From Staphylococcus delphini (GTDB taxonomy: Bacteria > Bacillota > Bacilli > Staphylococcales > Staphylococcaceae): 64,000 nucleotides of DNA. The DNA lies in NCBI RefSeq assembly GCF_900636325.1, contig NZ_LR134263.1, forward strand, positions 434,001-498,000, in the 5' to 3' direction. Positions 9,266 to 17,733 of the stretch are shown piece after piece. Numbering within the stretch: position 1 is the first letter of the stretch; the number at the start of each line of letters is the position of its first letter. The translations under genes and the position numbers were made by a program. The notes under the pieces are model-generated. The model searched no databases and had not been told where the DNA came from. It saw only the letters and a list, made by a program, of their open reading frames with translations.

Positions 9266-9919
9266 ATGATTGAAAAAGAACAACAATTACGAGAGTTAAT
9301 TTGTGACATAGGAAGAAATTTATTTAACAAAGATTATGTCGCAGCAAATGACGGCAATATTTCAGCACGTTTATCAGAAAACGAAATTTTAGCTACACCC
9401 ACTGCGACAAGTAAAGGTTATTTGCGACCTGAAAATATTGTCAAACTGGATTTAGAAGGCAATATTTTGGATAGCAAAGAGGGCGTTAAACCGTCTACAG
9501 AAGTGAAAATGCACTTACGTTGTTATCAAAAAATGCCACAGTGCCAAGGCGTGGTTCATGCTCATCCACCTTATGCGACTGCATTTGCGATTAAAGGAGA
9601 AGTATTGAATAAGGCGACGATGCCTGAAGTGGTAATCGCGATGCCGGAAATTCCATTAGCGCATTATGGTTGTCCATCAACTGAAGAAGTTCCGGATTCA
9701 ATCGAGCCATACTTCAATCAAAGTGAAGCGGTGTTATTAGAGAGTCACGGCGCAATTACATGGGGCAAAGATTTAATGTCGGCTTACTTGAATATGGAAC
9801 GTTTAGAGTATATCGCGAAATTAACGTACATTACGAGACAAATCAATGGTGAACGTGAATTACCGCAAGACAGAATTGATGAATTAATAAAATTAAGATC
9901 ATTTTACGGAATGGCCTAA
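9266..9919 (+). CDS. fucA: L-fuculose-1-phosphate aldolase (class II)
   Basis: Cleaves L-fuculose-1-phosphate to dihydroxyacetone phosphate and L-lactaldehyde. At 217 aa it matches the family (about 215). The catalytic Glu and zinc ligands are in place: E79 in PSTEVKMH, H98 and H100 in HAHPPYAT, and H161 in ESHGAITWG. NDGNISAR near residue 28 is the phosphate loop. It lies 16 bp after the kinase with GGGGG before ATG. The fuculose rather than rhamnulose assignment rests on these motifs and on the isomerase being FucI-type. Confidence 0.92.
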   Translation: MIEKEQQLRELICDIGRNLFNKDYVAANDGNISARLSENEILATPTATSKGYLRPENIVKLDLEGNILDSKEGVKPSTEVKMHLRCYQKMPQCQGVVHAHPPYATAFAIKGEVLNKATMPEVVIAMPEIPLAHYGCPSTEEVPDSIEPYFNQSEAVLLESHGAITWGKDLMSAYLNMERLEYIAKLTYITRQINGERELPQDRIDELIKLRSFYGMA

Positions 9920-9945
9920 GCTTTAAATGAAGTGAGGAGATTAGT

Positions 9946-11307
9946 ATGTCAAAACAATCAGGGGCGAATTACAAAGCGTCAGTGAGAGAAAAACTAGCTT
10001 ACGGTTCAGGAGACGGTGCAACGGCATTTGCAGCTGTAATGGTAGGAAGTTTCTCTATGTATTATTTCACAGATGTCATTGGGATTTCAGCAGCATTTTT
10101 AGGGAGTGTATTGTTTTTTACACGTATTTTTGACGCAATTACAAACATTTTAATGGGTTATGTGGTAGATAAAACGAGTACACGTTGGGGGAAAGCGCGG
10201 CCGTGGGTATTATGGTCAGCCATTCCACTAGCGATTTCAACCATTCTTGTCTTCAGTATGCCAAGTGGATGGAGTGAGACGGCACTGAATTGGTATGTCG
10301 TCATTATTTTGAACTTATATTTCTTAATTTACACAACAAGTAACATTCCATACGGGACTTTAGGCGCATTAATCACGCAAGATTCTAAAGAGCGTAACAA
10401 TTTGAACTTATTCCGTATGATTTCGTTTTTTGTGATGATGCTAGTGATTTCGAACGTGACAATTCCAGCAGTTAATGCGTTCGGCGGTGGTGCACGTGCA
10501 TGGCAATTAGTTGCGATAATCTATGGTGTATTCATGGTAGCCATTTTCATGTTTACATTTAAATTTACGAAAGAGCGCGTGACACAAACGAAAAAAGATA
10601 GAGAAATTAAGCTGATGAAATCATTTAAATTACTAATTACGAATAAATACTGGATTATGATCTTTGGCATTATGTTATTGTCGTGGGTTTTACTTGGTAT
10701 GATGACAGGGACAAATGTGTATTATGCAGACTATATTTTAAAGGATGCAAGCGTTGTTGGTGCGATGTCACTGTTCTTTACGATCCCAATGTTGGCAGGG
10801 TTCTTCAGTATGCCTTACCTATTAAAGTTTTTTGATAGAAGACCATTGATTTTAATTGGTTTAATTTTGGTCATTGTCGGCAGCGCGATGATGTTGATTA
10901 AAACAGATAGCTTACCGCTCATTTACGGTGCTTCAATCATTAGAGGTTTAGGTTTTGCGCCAATGATGGGAAGTGCATATGCGATGCTAGCTGATACGAT
11001 TGAATACGGTGAGTGGAAACAAGGTATCCGTAATGAAGGTATGATTTATAGTGGGGGTACATTTAGTACAACATTAGCGGGTGGTCTTTCAGGTGCAATT
11101 ACAGGTTGGATTTTAGAATTCGGTGGTCATATTAGTGGTAAAGATCATGCGCAACAACCGGAAAGTGTGTACACAGTGATTGAATTTATATTCATTCATT
11201 TACCCATTATTTTAGCGGTAATCATTTTTATCATTATGTTGTTCTACAAACTCGATAAAATTTACCCACAAATTGTTAAAGATTTAGAGAATCGTGTACG
11301 CAATTAA
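9946..11307 (+). CDS. GPH-family (MelB-type) sugar:cation symporter, probable fucose or fucoside uptake
   Basis: A 453-aa polytopic membrane protein with about 12 hydrophobic segments. It belongs to the glycoside-pentoside-hexuronide family, shown by YGSGDGATAF at the N-terminus, FTRIFDAITNILMGYVVDKT with TRWGKARPW (the conserved D-R-T-rich loop), and YGEWKQGIRNEGMIYS late in the protein. It replaces the E. coli-type FucP. Since the next gene is an intracellular fucosidase, the substrate may be an alpha-fucoside or short fucosylated glycan rather than only free fucose; that is inference. GAGGAG precedes the ATG. Confidence 0.85.
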   Translation: MSKQSGANYKASVREKLAYGSGDGATAFAAVMVGSFSMYYFTDVIGISAAFLGSVLFFTRIFDAITNILMGYVVDKTSTRWGKARPWVLWSAIPLAISTILVFSMPSGWSETALNWYVVIILNLYFLIYTTSNIPYGTLGALITQDSKERNNLNLFRMISFFVMMLVISNVTIPAVNAFGGGARAWQLVAIIYGVFMVAIFMFTFKFTKERVTQTKKDREIKLMKSFKLLITNKYWIMIFGIMLLSWVLLGMMTGTNVYYADYILKDASVVGAMSLFFTIPMLAGFFSMPYLLKFFDRRPLILIGLILVIVGSAMMLIKTDSLPLIYGASIIRGLGFAPMMGSAYAMLADTIEYGEWKQGIRNEGMIYSGGTFSTTLAGGLSGAITGWILEFGGHISGKDHAQQPESVYTVIEFIFIHLPIILAVIIFIIMLFYKLDKIYPQIVKDLENRVRN

Positions 11308-11336
11308 AAATATAAAACTGTGGAGGTACAATAAAC

Positions 11337-12701
11337 ATGTATTATACACCGAGTTGGGAATCATTAAAGCAACATCCATTACCAAAATGGTTTGATGATG
11401 CGAAGTTTGGTATTTTTATCCATTGGGGTCCTTATTCCGTACCACATTGGGCAAATACAGAGGGGAAATTTGGAGAAATTGACCGTGATATGCATTTCAC
11501 ATTAAATCCTTATTCTGAGTGGTACCAAAACACTTTACGTATTGCGGGAAGTCCCACTGCTGAATATCATGCGAAAACGTATGGTGAAGATTTTGAATAT
11601 GAGCAATTTGCAGATTTATGGAAAGCTGAAAAATGGGATCCTGAAGCATGGGCAGCATTGTTCGAAAAAGCAGGTGCGAAATATGTTGTTTTAACAACGA
11701 TGCATCATGACGGATTCAACCTTTGGCCAAGTCGCTACAATCAAGATTACAGCGTGGCAACTAAAGGACCAAAACGTGATTTGGTGGGTGAATTGACTAA
11801 TGCGGTACGTCAAAGAAAGCTGAAAATGGGACACTATTACTCTGGTGGTTTGAACTGGCGCTTTACGTTTGAACCGATTGTAACATTTGAAGATGTGAAA
11901 TATGTGCGTCCGATTACGTATGATTTTGCAGATTATGCGTATAAACAATTTGCTGAACTGATTGAAAACTACCAACCAGATATTTTATGGAATGACATCG
12001 GTTGGCCGGATAAAGGGTTAGAAGATGTGAAGCATTTATTTGCTTATTATTACAATAAAGTGCCTGAAGGGGTCGTAAATGATCGTTGGCATATTGAGAA
12101 AAATGCGCCGAACTGGAATCATCCACCAGAGGCGTTTGAAACATGGGAAGACTTTGATACGAAAGAGTATTCCAATGATCATCAAGCTGCTCAAAAGAAA
12201 TGGGAATATACGCGTGGTATGGGTTATTCTTTTGCTTTCAATAGTAATGAAGGGGAAGAAGAAACGATTTCAGAAGAAGAACTTGTCAGCTTACTCATTG
12301 AAGTGGTCAGTAAAAACGGTAACTTATTATTAAATGTCGGTCCGCGTCCTGACGGTACCATTCCTGAAATTCAAGTGGAACGTCTTCATCAACTTGGTGC
12401 ATGGTTAGAAATGAATGGCGAAGGGATTTACGAAACACGTCCAAGTGTACAACCTTCTATCAAATTAGACGAAGAAACAACAGTGTTCTTTACACAAAAA
12501 GAAGATGTGACATTTGCATTTTTAACAGGAAAAGTGACGCAACAATTGACACTTGAGTTGGACGAATTACAAGCAGTTCATAAAGTAGAAGCTTTAAATC
12601 CAGGTGATGATATTGAAGCGGGAATACACGGTACAACTGTTACGATTCGATTCAAACAACAAGCAGATACAGTAGCACACGGCTTTAAATTGATACATTA
12701 A
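11337..12701 (+). CDS. Alpha-L-fucosidase, GH29, intracellular
   Basis: Hydrolyses terminal alpha-L-fucose from glycans. 454 aa, GH29 fold: KFGIFIHWGPYSVP near residue 23, MHHDGFNLW at 122-130, and the nucleophile Asp220 in ILWNDIGWPD. LLLNVGPRPDGTIPE marks the end of the barrel, followed by a short beta domain. No signal peptide is present, so the substrate must be imported, probably by the neighbouring symporter. The acid/base residue is poorly conserved in GH29 and is not assigned; the ThrGluGluGlu-rich stretch near 305 is a candidate region. GGAGG precedes the ATG; 29 bp separate it from the transporter. Confidence 0.93.
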   Translation: MYYTPSWESLKQHPLPKWFDDAKFGIFIHWGPYSVPHWANTEGKFGEIDRDMHFTLNPYSEWYQNTLRIAGSPTAEYHAKTYGEDFEYEQFADLWKAEKWDPEAWAALFEKAGAKYVVLTTMHHDGFNLWPSRYNQDYSVATKGPKRDLVGELTNAVRQRKLKMGHYYSGGLNWRFTFEPIVTFEDVKYVRPITYDFADYAYKQFAELIENYQPDILWNDIGWPDKGLEDVKHLFAYYYNKVPEGVVNDRWHIEKNAPNWNHPPEAFETWEDFDTKEYSNDHQAAQKKWEYTRGMGYSFAFNSNEGEEETISEEELVSLLIEVVSKNGNLLLNVGPRPDGTIPEIQVERLHQLGAWLEMNGEGIYETRPSVQPSIKLDEETTVFFTQKEDVTFAFLTGKVTQQLTLELDELQAVHKVEALNPGDDIEAGIHGTTVTIRFKQQADTVAHGFKLIH

Positions 12702-12732
12702 AAATGATGTTTGACTAAAGGGAGGTCATCGT

Positions 12733-14166
12733 ATGGTTGAGGTATTAAAAAACTATGTTAATGGTGAATTTTTAGAAGGTCATGCAGATGAAGTGATTGA
12801 TGTTGTGAATCCATCGACTGAAGCAGTGATTGCGCAAGTGCCGACAGGGGATGTGGCGCTAGTTCATGAAGCGATTGAACATGCTGATGTGGCGCAACAA
12901 GCTTGGGCGACGTTAGCTGCTGTGGAACGTGGTGCTTATTTACGTGAAATCGCAAAAGGCATTCGTGAACGTGCTGCAGAAATTACGCAAACAATTATTC
13001 AAGAGGGCGGTAAAGTGCATGCGCTAGCGGAAACTGAAGTGTATTTTACTGCGGATTACTTAGATTATATGGCTGAGTGGGCACGTCGTTATGAAGGTGA
13101 AATTATTCAAAGTGATCGCCAAGATGAACATATTTTCTTGTATAAGAAGCCGCTTGGTGTGACGACGGGTATTTTACCGTGGAACTTCCCATTTTTCCTA
13201 ATTGCGCGTAAAATGGCACCTGCTTTATTAACAGGGAATACGATTGTCATTAAGCCGTCTGTGGAAACGCCGATTAATGCACAAATTTTTGCTGAAATTG
13301 TGCATGCGTCTGGTTTGCCGAAAGGGGTCTTCAACTTAATTAACGGTTCAGGTCGTATCCTTGGTGAAGTGTTAGCGAACAATGACAAAGTTGCACTCGT
13401 GTCGTTAACAGGAAGTGAGCCAGCTGGTAAAGCAGTGATGGCTTCTGCAAGTAAAACGTTAACGAAAGTCAATTTAGAACTTGGTGGTAAAGCGCCGGCT
13501 ATCGTATTTGAAGATGCAGATTTAGATGCTGCGGTTGAAAATATTGTCGCATCTCGTATCATCAATACAGGTCAAGTGTGTAACTGTGCAGAACGTGTAT
13601 ATGTGCATGAAAATGTGAAGGCAGCATTTACAGAAAAGCTTGTTGAAAAAATGGCAAGTGTGCAATACAGCGATCCAAACGTGCATCAAGACAGTGCAAT
13701 GGGACCATTGATCAGCAAAAAGGCACAAGCGAATGTCCATCGTCTCGTCGAAGGTGCGATTGAAGCGGGAGGCAAACTTTTACTCGGTGGTGAGTTGCCG
13801 ACAGAAAAAGGTTACTATTATCCACCAACAGTGATTGATGGTTGTTCGAACGATATGGAGATTGTCCAAGAAGAAATTTTTGGTCCAGTTTTACCATTAA
13901 TTACGTTCAAAACTTTTGATGAAGTAATTGAAAAAGCGAACGATACGAAATACGGTTTAACATCTTCTGTATATACGAAAGATTTACAAACTGCATTTAA
14001 AGCAGTGGATCGTCTTGAATTTGGTGAAACGTACATTAACCGTGAAAATTTTGAAGCGATGCAAGGTTTCCATGCTGGGGTGAAACATTCTGGTATCGGT
14101 GGTGCTGATGGTAAGCATGGTTTAGAAGAATATTTACGTACGCATATCGTCTACATGCAATTATAA
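12733..14166 (+). CDS. aldA: Lactaldehyde dehydrogenase (AldA-type aldehyde dehydrogenase)
   Basis: Oxidises L-lactaldehyde from the aldolase step to L-lactate with NAD+. 477 aa, and strikingly close to E. coli AldA (479 aa) along the whole chain: AEWARRYEGEIIQSDR, LGVTTGILPWNFPFFLIAR, ELGGKAPAIV (catalytic Glu), GQVCNCAERVYV (catalytic Cys) and GETYINRENFEAMQGFHAG are nearly the same. It completes the pathway and lets the cell keep the lactaldehyde carbon instead of exporting propanediol. Last gene of the operon; GGAGG 7 bp before ATG. Confidence 0.92.
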   Translation: MVEVLKNYVNGEFLEGHADEVIDVVNPSTEAVIAQVPTGDVALVHEAIEHADVAQQAWATLAAVERGAYLREIAKGIRERAAEITQTIIQEGGKVHALAETEVYFTADYLDYMAEWARRYEGEIIQSDRQDEHIFLYKKPLGVTTGILPWNFPFFLIARKMAPALLTGNTIVIKPSVETPINAQIFAEIVHASGLPKGVFNLINGSGRILGEVLANNDKVALVSLTGSEPAGKAVMASASKTLTKVNLELGGKAPAIVFEDADLDAAVENIVASRIINTGQVCNCAERVYVHENVKAAFTEKLVEKMASVQYSDPNVHQDSAMGPLISKKAQANVHRLVEGAIEAGGKLLLGGELPTEKGYYYPPTVIDGCSNDMEIVQEEIFGPVLPLITFKTFDEVIEKANDTKYGLTSSVYTKDLQTAFKAVDRLEFGETYINRENFEAMQGFHAGVKHSGIGGADGKHGLEEYLRTHIVYMQL

Positions 14167-14172
14167 AAAAGC

Positions 14173-14206
14173 GAGGGCTGGGCACTTATGAAATGTCCCA
14201 GTCCTC
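14173..14206 (+). terminator. Terminator of the fuc operon
   Basis: GAGGGCTGGGCAC pairs with TGTCCCAGTCCTC around a short loop directly after aldA. The T run is weak (TTCATGTTT). The following 14207-14370 holds no gene I can support. Confidence 0.6.
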
Positions 14207-14370
14207 TTCATGTTTAAGGGGGTTAAGGTATGGTGGGTATGACCGTCCGAGAATTTGTCAACAATGCTACGATGTCACTTTTAATCTTAGCGTCATCTCG
14301 TTGAATTGTGGCATTGGAATTCATCGGATAATTTGTGTTGTAACTCAGTTGTCAAGGTTAAGGCAAACAA

Positions 14371-15888
14371 TTATACGCCTACTTCTTCCCATGCAGCTTC
14401 GACTTGACTTGCTACGTCTTCACCATATAAGTCTAATGCTGAACGTACTAATGACACTTTGGCATCTGCAAAGTTTGAAGTAGAAGTTAAGTAAGTTGTT
14501 AATGCTCTGTAATAAATTTGTTCAGCTTGTTGTTGACCGATTTTATCAACAGTAAGGTAAGCAGCTTTATTCGGAATACCTGAGTTCGTATGTACACCAC
14601 CATGGTCACTTGATGTGTTGACATAGTCTCTCATATGGCCCGGTTGGTTAAATTGTTCTGGATTTGACATGCTGCGTAATGCATCACCCGGGCGACCTGG
14701 TGTATACACATCTTCACCGATTAAGGCATCGTCTGGATCCATAAAGTAAGCAAATGTGTCAGACATACTTTCGTTCAAAGCACCTGGTTGGCCACGGTAA
14801 ACAAGTCCAGCTGTCTCTTGTGTCACACCGTGTGTAATTTCATGTGCAACGACGTCATCTGCACCAGATAATGCTGTAAATGTAGTGCCATCGCCATCAC
14901 CGTAAATCATTTTGTCACCAATCCAAGCGGCATTGTTACGGTTGTCTTGACCTTGGAAGTTATTGACATGCACAATTGACATAATATCACTGTCTCTGTT
15001 GTCATAAGAACGACGATCAAATTTTGATGCGTAGTAGTCATATACTTTTTTCGCGTAATAGTTTGCGTCGACACCTGCGCGTTGGTAGTCATCTGTAAAG
15101 TTTGTGTCTCTGTCTGTAATTAAGTCTGCAGAACCTGTAGCAGGATTAAACGTATACGTAGCCATTACTGCAGAACCTGTCACATCTTCTAATGAATAGC
15201 CACCATCAATAGAGTTGATATTAATACGTTTCGTGTCACCTAGAACACCACGACCAGTACCTGTTGCAGCTGCATGGGCAACTAAGTCTGTTTTTTCTAC
15301 AACTTCTCCTGTTTGGGCATCAATTTTAAGATCCCAGTGCGATACATCGGGTTCCATTGTTACTAATTCTACGTGATAAATGTATTTGTTGTCTTCACCA
15401 TCAATTTCGACATCATTGACTTTAACGACATCTTCATCTAAGTTTGATGCTTCAGATTGTTTCATATCTACCGCTTTGAAGGCAGTTGACAGGGCAGCAT
15501 CTTTAGAAATAGATACGCTGTTTGTTGGATCGACTTTCTCTGCTTTAACTGCACCGTTAATAAGAACAACTTGTCCTTCTTTATCAACGTGGACTTTCAC
15601 TTCTTGATCTTTCGCATGAACACCATCAACAACAGGTTGAAGCGTGTAGTGTGTGTAACCCAGGTCGTCAGTGAGTGCATCGACTACATCGTAATCCTTA
15701 TAATTGTCTTTCACATCACTTGGCAATTCTTTCAAGGCTTTGTTTGCATCTGCTTTTGATTTGACTGTGGTTTTAAAGTTTTTCTCTAGTGGCTTTTCCG
15801 ACGACGATTCAGCATATACATTTGGAGATAAAGATAATACTGATAAACATAAAGTACCGAATAAAACTTTTTTTGACAATTTAAACAT
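14371..15888 (-). CDS. aur: Aureolysin-like M4 thermolysin metalloprotease precursor
   Basis: Secreted zinc protease, 505 aa (S. aureus aureolysin is 509). Signal peptide at 1-26 (KKVLFGTLCLSVLSLSPNVYA); FTP and PepSY-type propeptide to about 205; mature chain starting near AAATGTGRG. Zinc site HEITHG (His349, Glu350, His353) with the third ligand Glu373 in NESMSD, and catalytic His433 in GGVHTNSGIPNKA. All catalytic residues are present, so it should be active after maturation. In S. aureus it activates other proteases and cleaves host proteins. AAGGAG precedes the ATG. Its upstream DNA contains repeat R1. Confidence 0.95.
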   Translation of the reverse strand: MFKLSKKVLFGTLCLSVLSLSPNVYAESSSEKPLEKNFKTTVKSKADANKALKELPSDVKDNYKDYDVVDALTDDLGYTHYTLQPVVDGVHAKDQEVKVHVDKEGQVVLINGAVKAEKVDPTNSVSISKDAALSTAFKAVDMKQSEASNLDEDVVKVNDVEIDGEDNKYIYHVELVTMEPDVSHWDLKIDAQTGEVVEKTDLVAHAAATGTGRGVLGDTKRININSIDGGYSLEDVTGSAVMATYTFNPATGSADLITDRDTNFTDDYQRAGVDANYYAKKVYDYYASKFDRRSYDNRDSDIMSIVHVNNFQGQDNRNNAAWIGDKMIYGDGDGTTFTALSGADDVVAHEITHGVTQETAGLVYRGQPGALNESMSDTFAYFMDPDDALIGEDVYTPGRPGDALRSMSNPEQFNQPGHMRDYVNTSSDHGGVHTNSGIPNKAAYLTVDKIGQQQAEQIYYRALTTYLTSTSNFADAKVSLVRSALDLYGEDVASQVEAAWEEVGV

Positions 15889-16175
15889 TTAAACAACTCC
15901 TTAACTTTTGGTATGTTTAAATTTTAATAAATTGATAAATTGTAAAGTATATTTTTGCCTAAGTGTTATATTTTTATTCCTAAGTGTAAAATGACTTATT
16001 TTGAGGCGCGATTTTCGACAGTTAGGGTATGCCTTTTCGTTAGAATTTGCAATTAAAAAGAGTATCATTTAAAAATGCTGCTATAAATAAAAAAATCGTT
16101 TATGTAAAAGGTGTTAAAAAGAGTGAGTTTAAATTAGCGTTGAGACGTTGAACATAACAGGAGGAACAATAGGAA

Positions 16176-16557
16176 TAGAGGTTAGGATATTGAAAATTCT
16201 GGGCCCGAGCCATTCATAGATTGAAGATCCATTAATGACTTTAAAACAGTCGGAAAATGAGGATGAATGGGATGGAAAAATTGATGCTATTATATTTCTT
16301 ACTTTCATAAACTTGCCCTCAGTTTCGCTGTTTTTGATATAAGATTGCCCAGAAGGCTGAGACTCCTGAGGGATCAGCTGGTCCGGAAAATCCAATTCGG
16401 CATCGATCAAGTGTTCATTTCAATCAAGCCGAATTTAGTTGAAGGGCCAGCCCCTAGGAAAGGGAAGCCATGAAGGCAATCAAAACCTAAAATCATTGAG
16501 GGCAAGTTGAACAACATATCTTATCAATAGCATCAAAAATTTTTCCCCATCCTCTTC
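16176..16557. repeat. Long palindromic intergenic repeat, copy R1 (short core)
   Basis: About 380 bp, closely related to R2. Nested inverted pairs run from GAGGTTAGGATAT/CCCCATCCTC at the ends through TTGATGCTAT/ATAGCATCAA, AACTTGCCCTC/GAGGGCAAGTT and GCTGGTCC/GGGCCAGC to AATTCGGC/GCCGAATT near the centre. Between GAGGG and AAAATCC lies a 14 bp core (ATCAGCTGGTCCGG). It lies between aur and the SDR gene and leaves both intact. The segment 15889-16175 is AT-rich and holds the aur promoter region only. Confidence 0.8.
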
Positions 16558-16566
16558 AAAATGAAT

Positions 16567-16592
16567 GTTTCTTTCGAGGGGATAGCGGGAAT
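16567..16592 (+). promoter_or_regulatory. SigB-type promoter of the SDR gene
   Basis: GTTTCT (16567-16572), 14 bp spacer, GGGAAT (16587-16592) fits the staphylococcal SigB consensus GTTTAA-N12-15-GGGWAT, 34 bp before the start codon. Stress control fits this SDR subfamily. Confidence 0.6.
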
Positions 16593-16625
16593 TTCAACAG
16601 TAAACGATTGAAAAGGAGTTTTATC

Positions 16626-17507
16626 ATGACTCAAAATAATCCGACAAACCGCTTTTACAATGAAGACTTTCCAAAACAATATCAACCTTATCCAGGCTTA
16701 CAAAATCAAATGACGCCTGTACCTGATTGTGGAGAAGAAACGTATGTAGGTGCAAACAAATTAGTGGGCAAAAAAGCATTAGTGACAGGTGGCGACTCAG
16801 GTATTGGTAGAGCAGCAGCGATTGCTTATGCGAAAGAAGGCGCGGATGTTGCTATTGCTTATCATCCTGACGAACAAGCCGATGCGGATGAAGTGAAAGC
16901 CGTCATCGAAAAAGCAGGTCAAAAAGCTGTCTTGTTACCAGGTGACTTGCGAGATGCAACATATGCGAAACAAATGGTTAAAGATGCATATGAACAACTC
17001 AATGGTTTAGATATTCTCGTATTAAATGCGGGGATGCAACAATTCGAACATAAAATTGAAAACTTATCTGCCGAACAATTGACGGATACGTTCGAAGTGA
17101 ATGTGTTCTCAACAATTTATTCAATCCAACAAGCGTTAGAATACTTCGAAACAGGTGCGAGCATTATTTTAACGTCATCGATTCAAGGTGTGAAACCAAG
17201 CGCACATTTAGTAGATTATGCGATGACCAAATCATGTAACATTTCATTAACGAAAAGTCTCGCGGCGCAACTAGGACCTAAAGGCATTCGTGTCAATGCA
17301 GTGGCGCCTGGTCCGATTTGGACGGCATTGCAAATTTCAGGAGGTCAACCGCAAGAAAGTATCCCTGAATTTGGTCAAAATCAACCGTTACAGCGTGCAG
17401 GTCAACCAGTTGAACTCGCGGATGTTTATGTTCTTCTTGCTTCTGATAACGCAAGCTATATTACAGGGCAAGTTTATGGTATCACGGGTGGTGCACCGAT
17501 TAATTAA
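16626..17507 (+). CDS. SDR-family oxidoreductase, general-stress type
   Basis: About 293 aa, NAD(P)-dependent short-chain dehydrogenase of the group with an extended N-terminus (NRFYNEDFPKQYQPYPGLQ) found in YhdF/YdaD-type stress proteins of Bacillus. TGGDSGIGRAAA near residue 58 is the cofactor motif; NAG follows in LVLNAGMQQF; the active site Ser is in ILTSSIQG and Tyr-Lys in DYAMTKS (Tyr-x-x-x-Lys). INAVAPGPIWT-like segment and YITGQVYGITGG close the fold. Start 16626 has AAAGGAG 7 bp upstream. Natural substrate unknown. Confidence 0.88.
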   Translation: MTQNNPTNRFYNEDFPKQYQPYPGLQNQMTPVPDCGEETYVGANKLVGKKALVTGGDSGIGRAAAIAYAKEGADVAIAYHPDEQADADEVKAVIEKAGQKAVLLPGDLRDATYAKQMVKDAYEQLNGLDILVLNAGMQQFEHKIENLSAEQLTDTFEVNVFSTIYSIQQALEYFETGASIILTSSIQGVKPSAHLVDYAMTKSCNISLTKSLAAQLGPKGIRVNAVAPGPIWTALQISGGQPQESIPEFGQNQPLQRAGQPVELADVYVLLASDNASYITGQVYGITGGAPIN

Positions 17508-17526
17508 TTGAATGAGAGTGAGTATT

Positions 17527-17570
17527 AAAAGAGTTAGGGCGTTAAGTAAATGACGTCTTAACTCTTTTTT
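17527..17570 (+). terminator. Terminator after the SDR gene
   Basis: AAAAGAGTTA pairs with TAACTCTTTT around a loop of about 20 bases containing GCGTTAAG/CGTCTTA, followed by TT. Confidence 0.75.
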
Positions 17571-17733
17571 GAGTTGAGAGGTATCGCGATTTTTGAAGAA
17601 GGTATATTAAATGTCATACATTCCTTTTTATAACGAGGAAATCCGACATCTCTTTTTAAGAAAACATTTGATTCGTACGTCAAAGTCCTTTATTATAAAT
17701 CGTAATTATTACTATTTAGAAAGAGTGAGTCCT

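Noticed and set aside
16129..16410. A 93-codon minus-strand frame in R1
   Set aside because: Part of the palindromic repeat; no ribosome binding site and no domain.
17611..17733. Longer start for the flavoprotein at 17611
   Set aside because: A weak ribosome binding site exists, but the extra 41 residues would precede a Rossmann motif that normally lies at the N-terminus. Not fully excluded.
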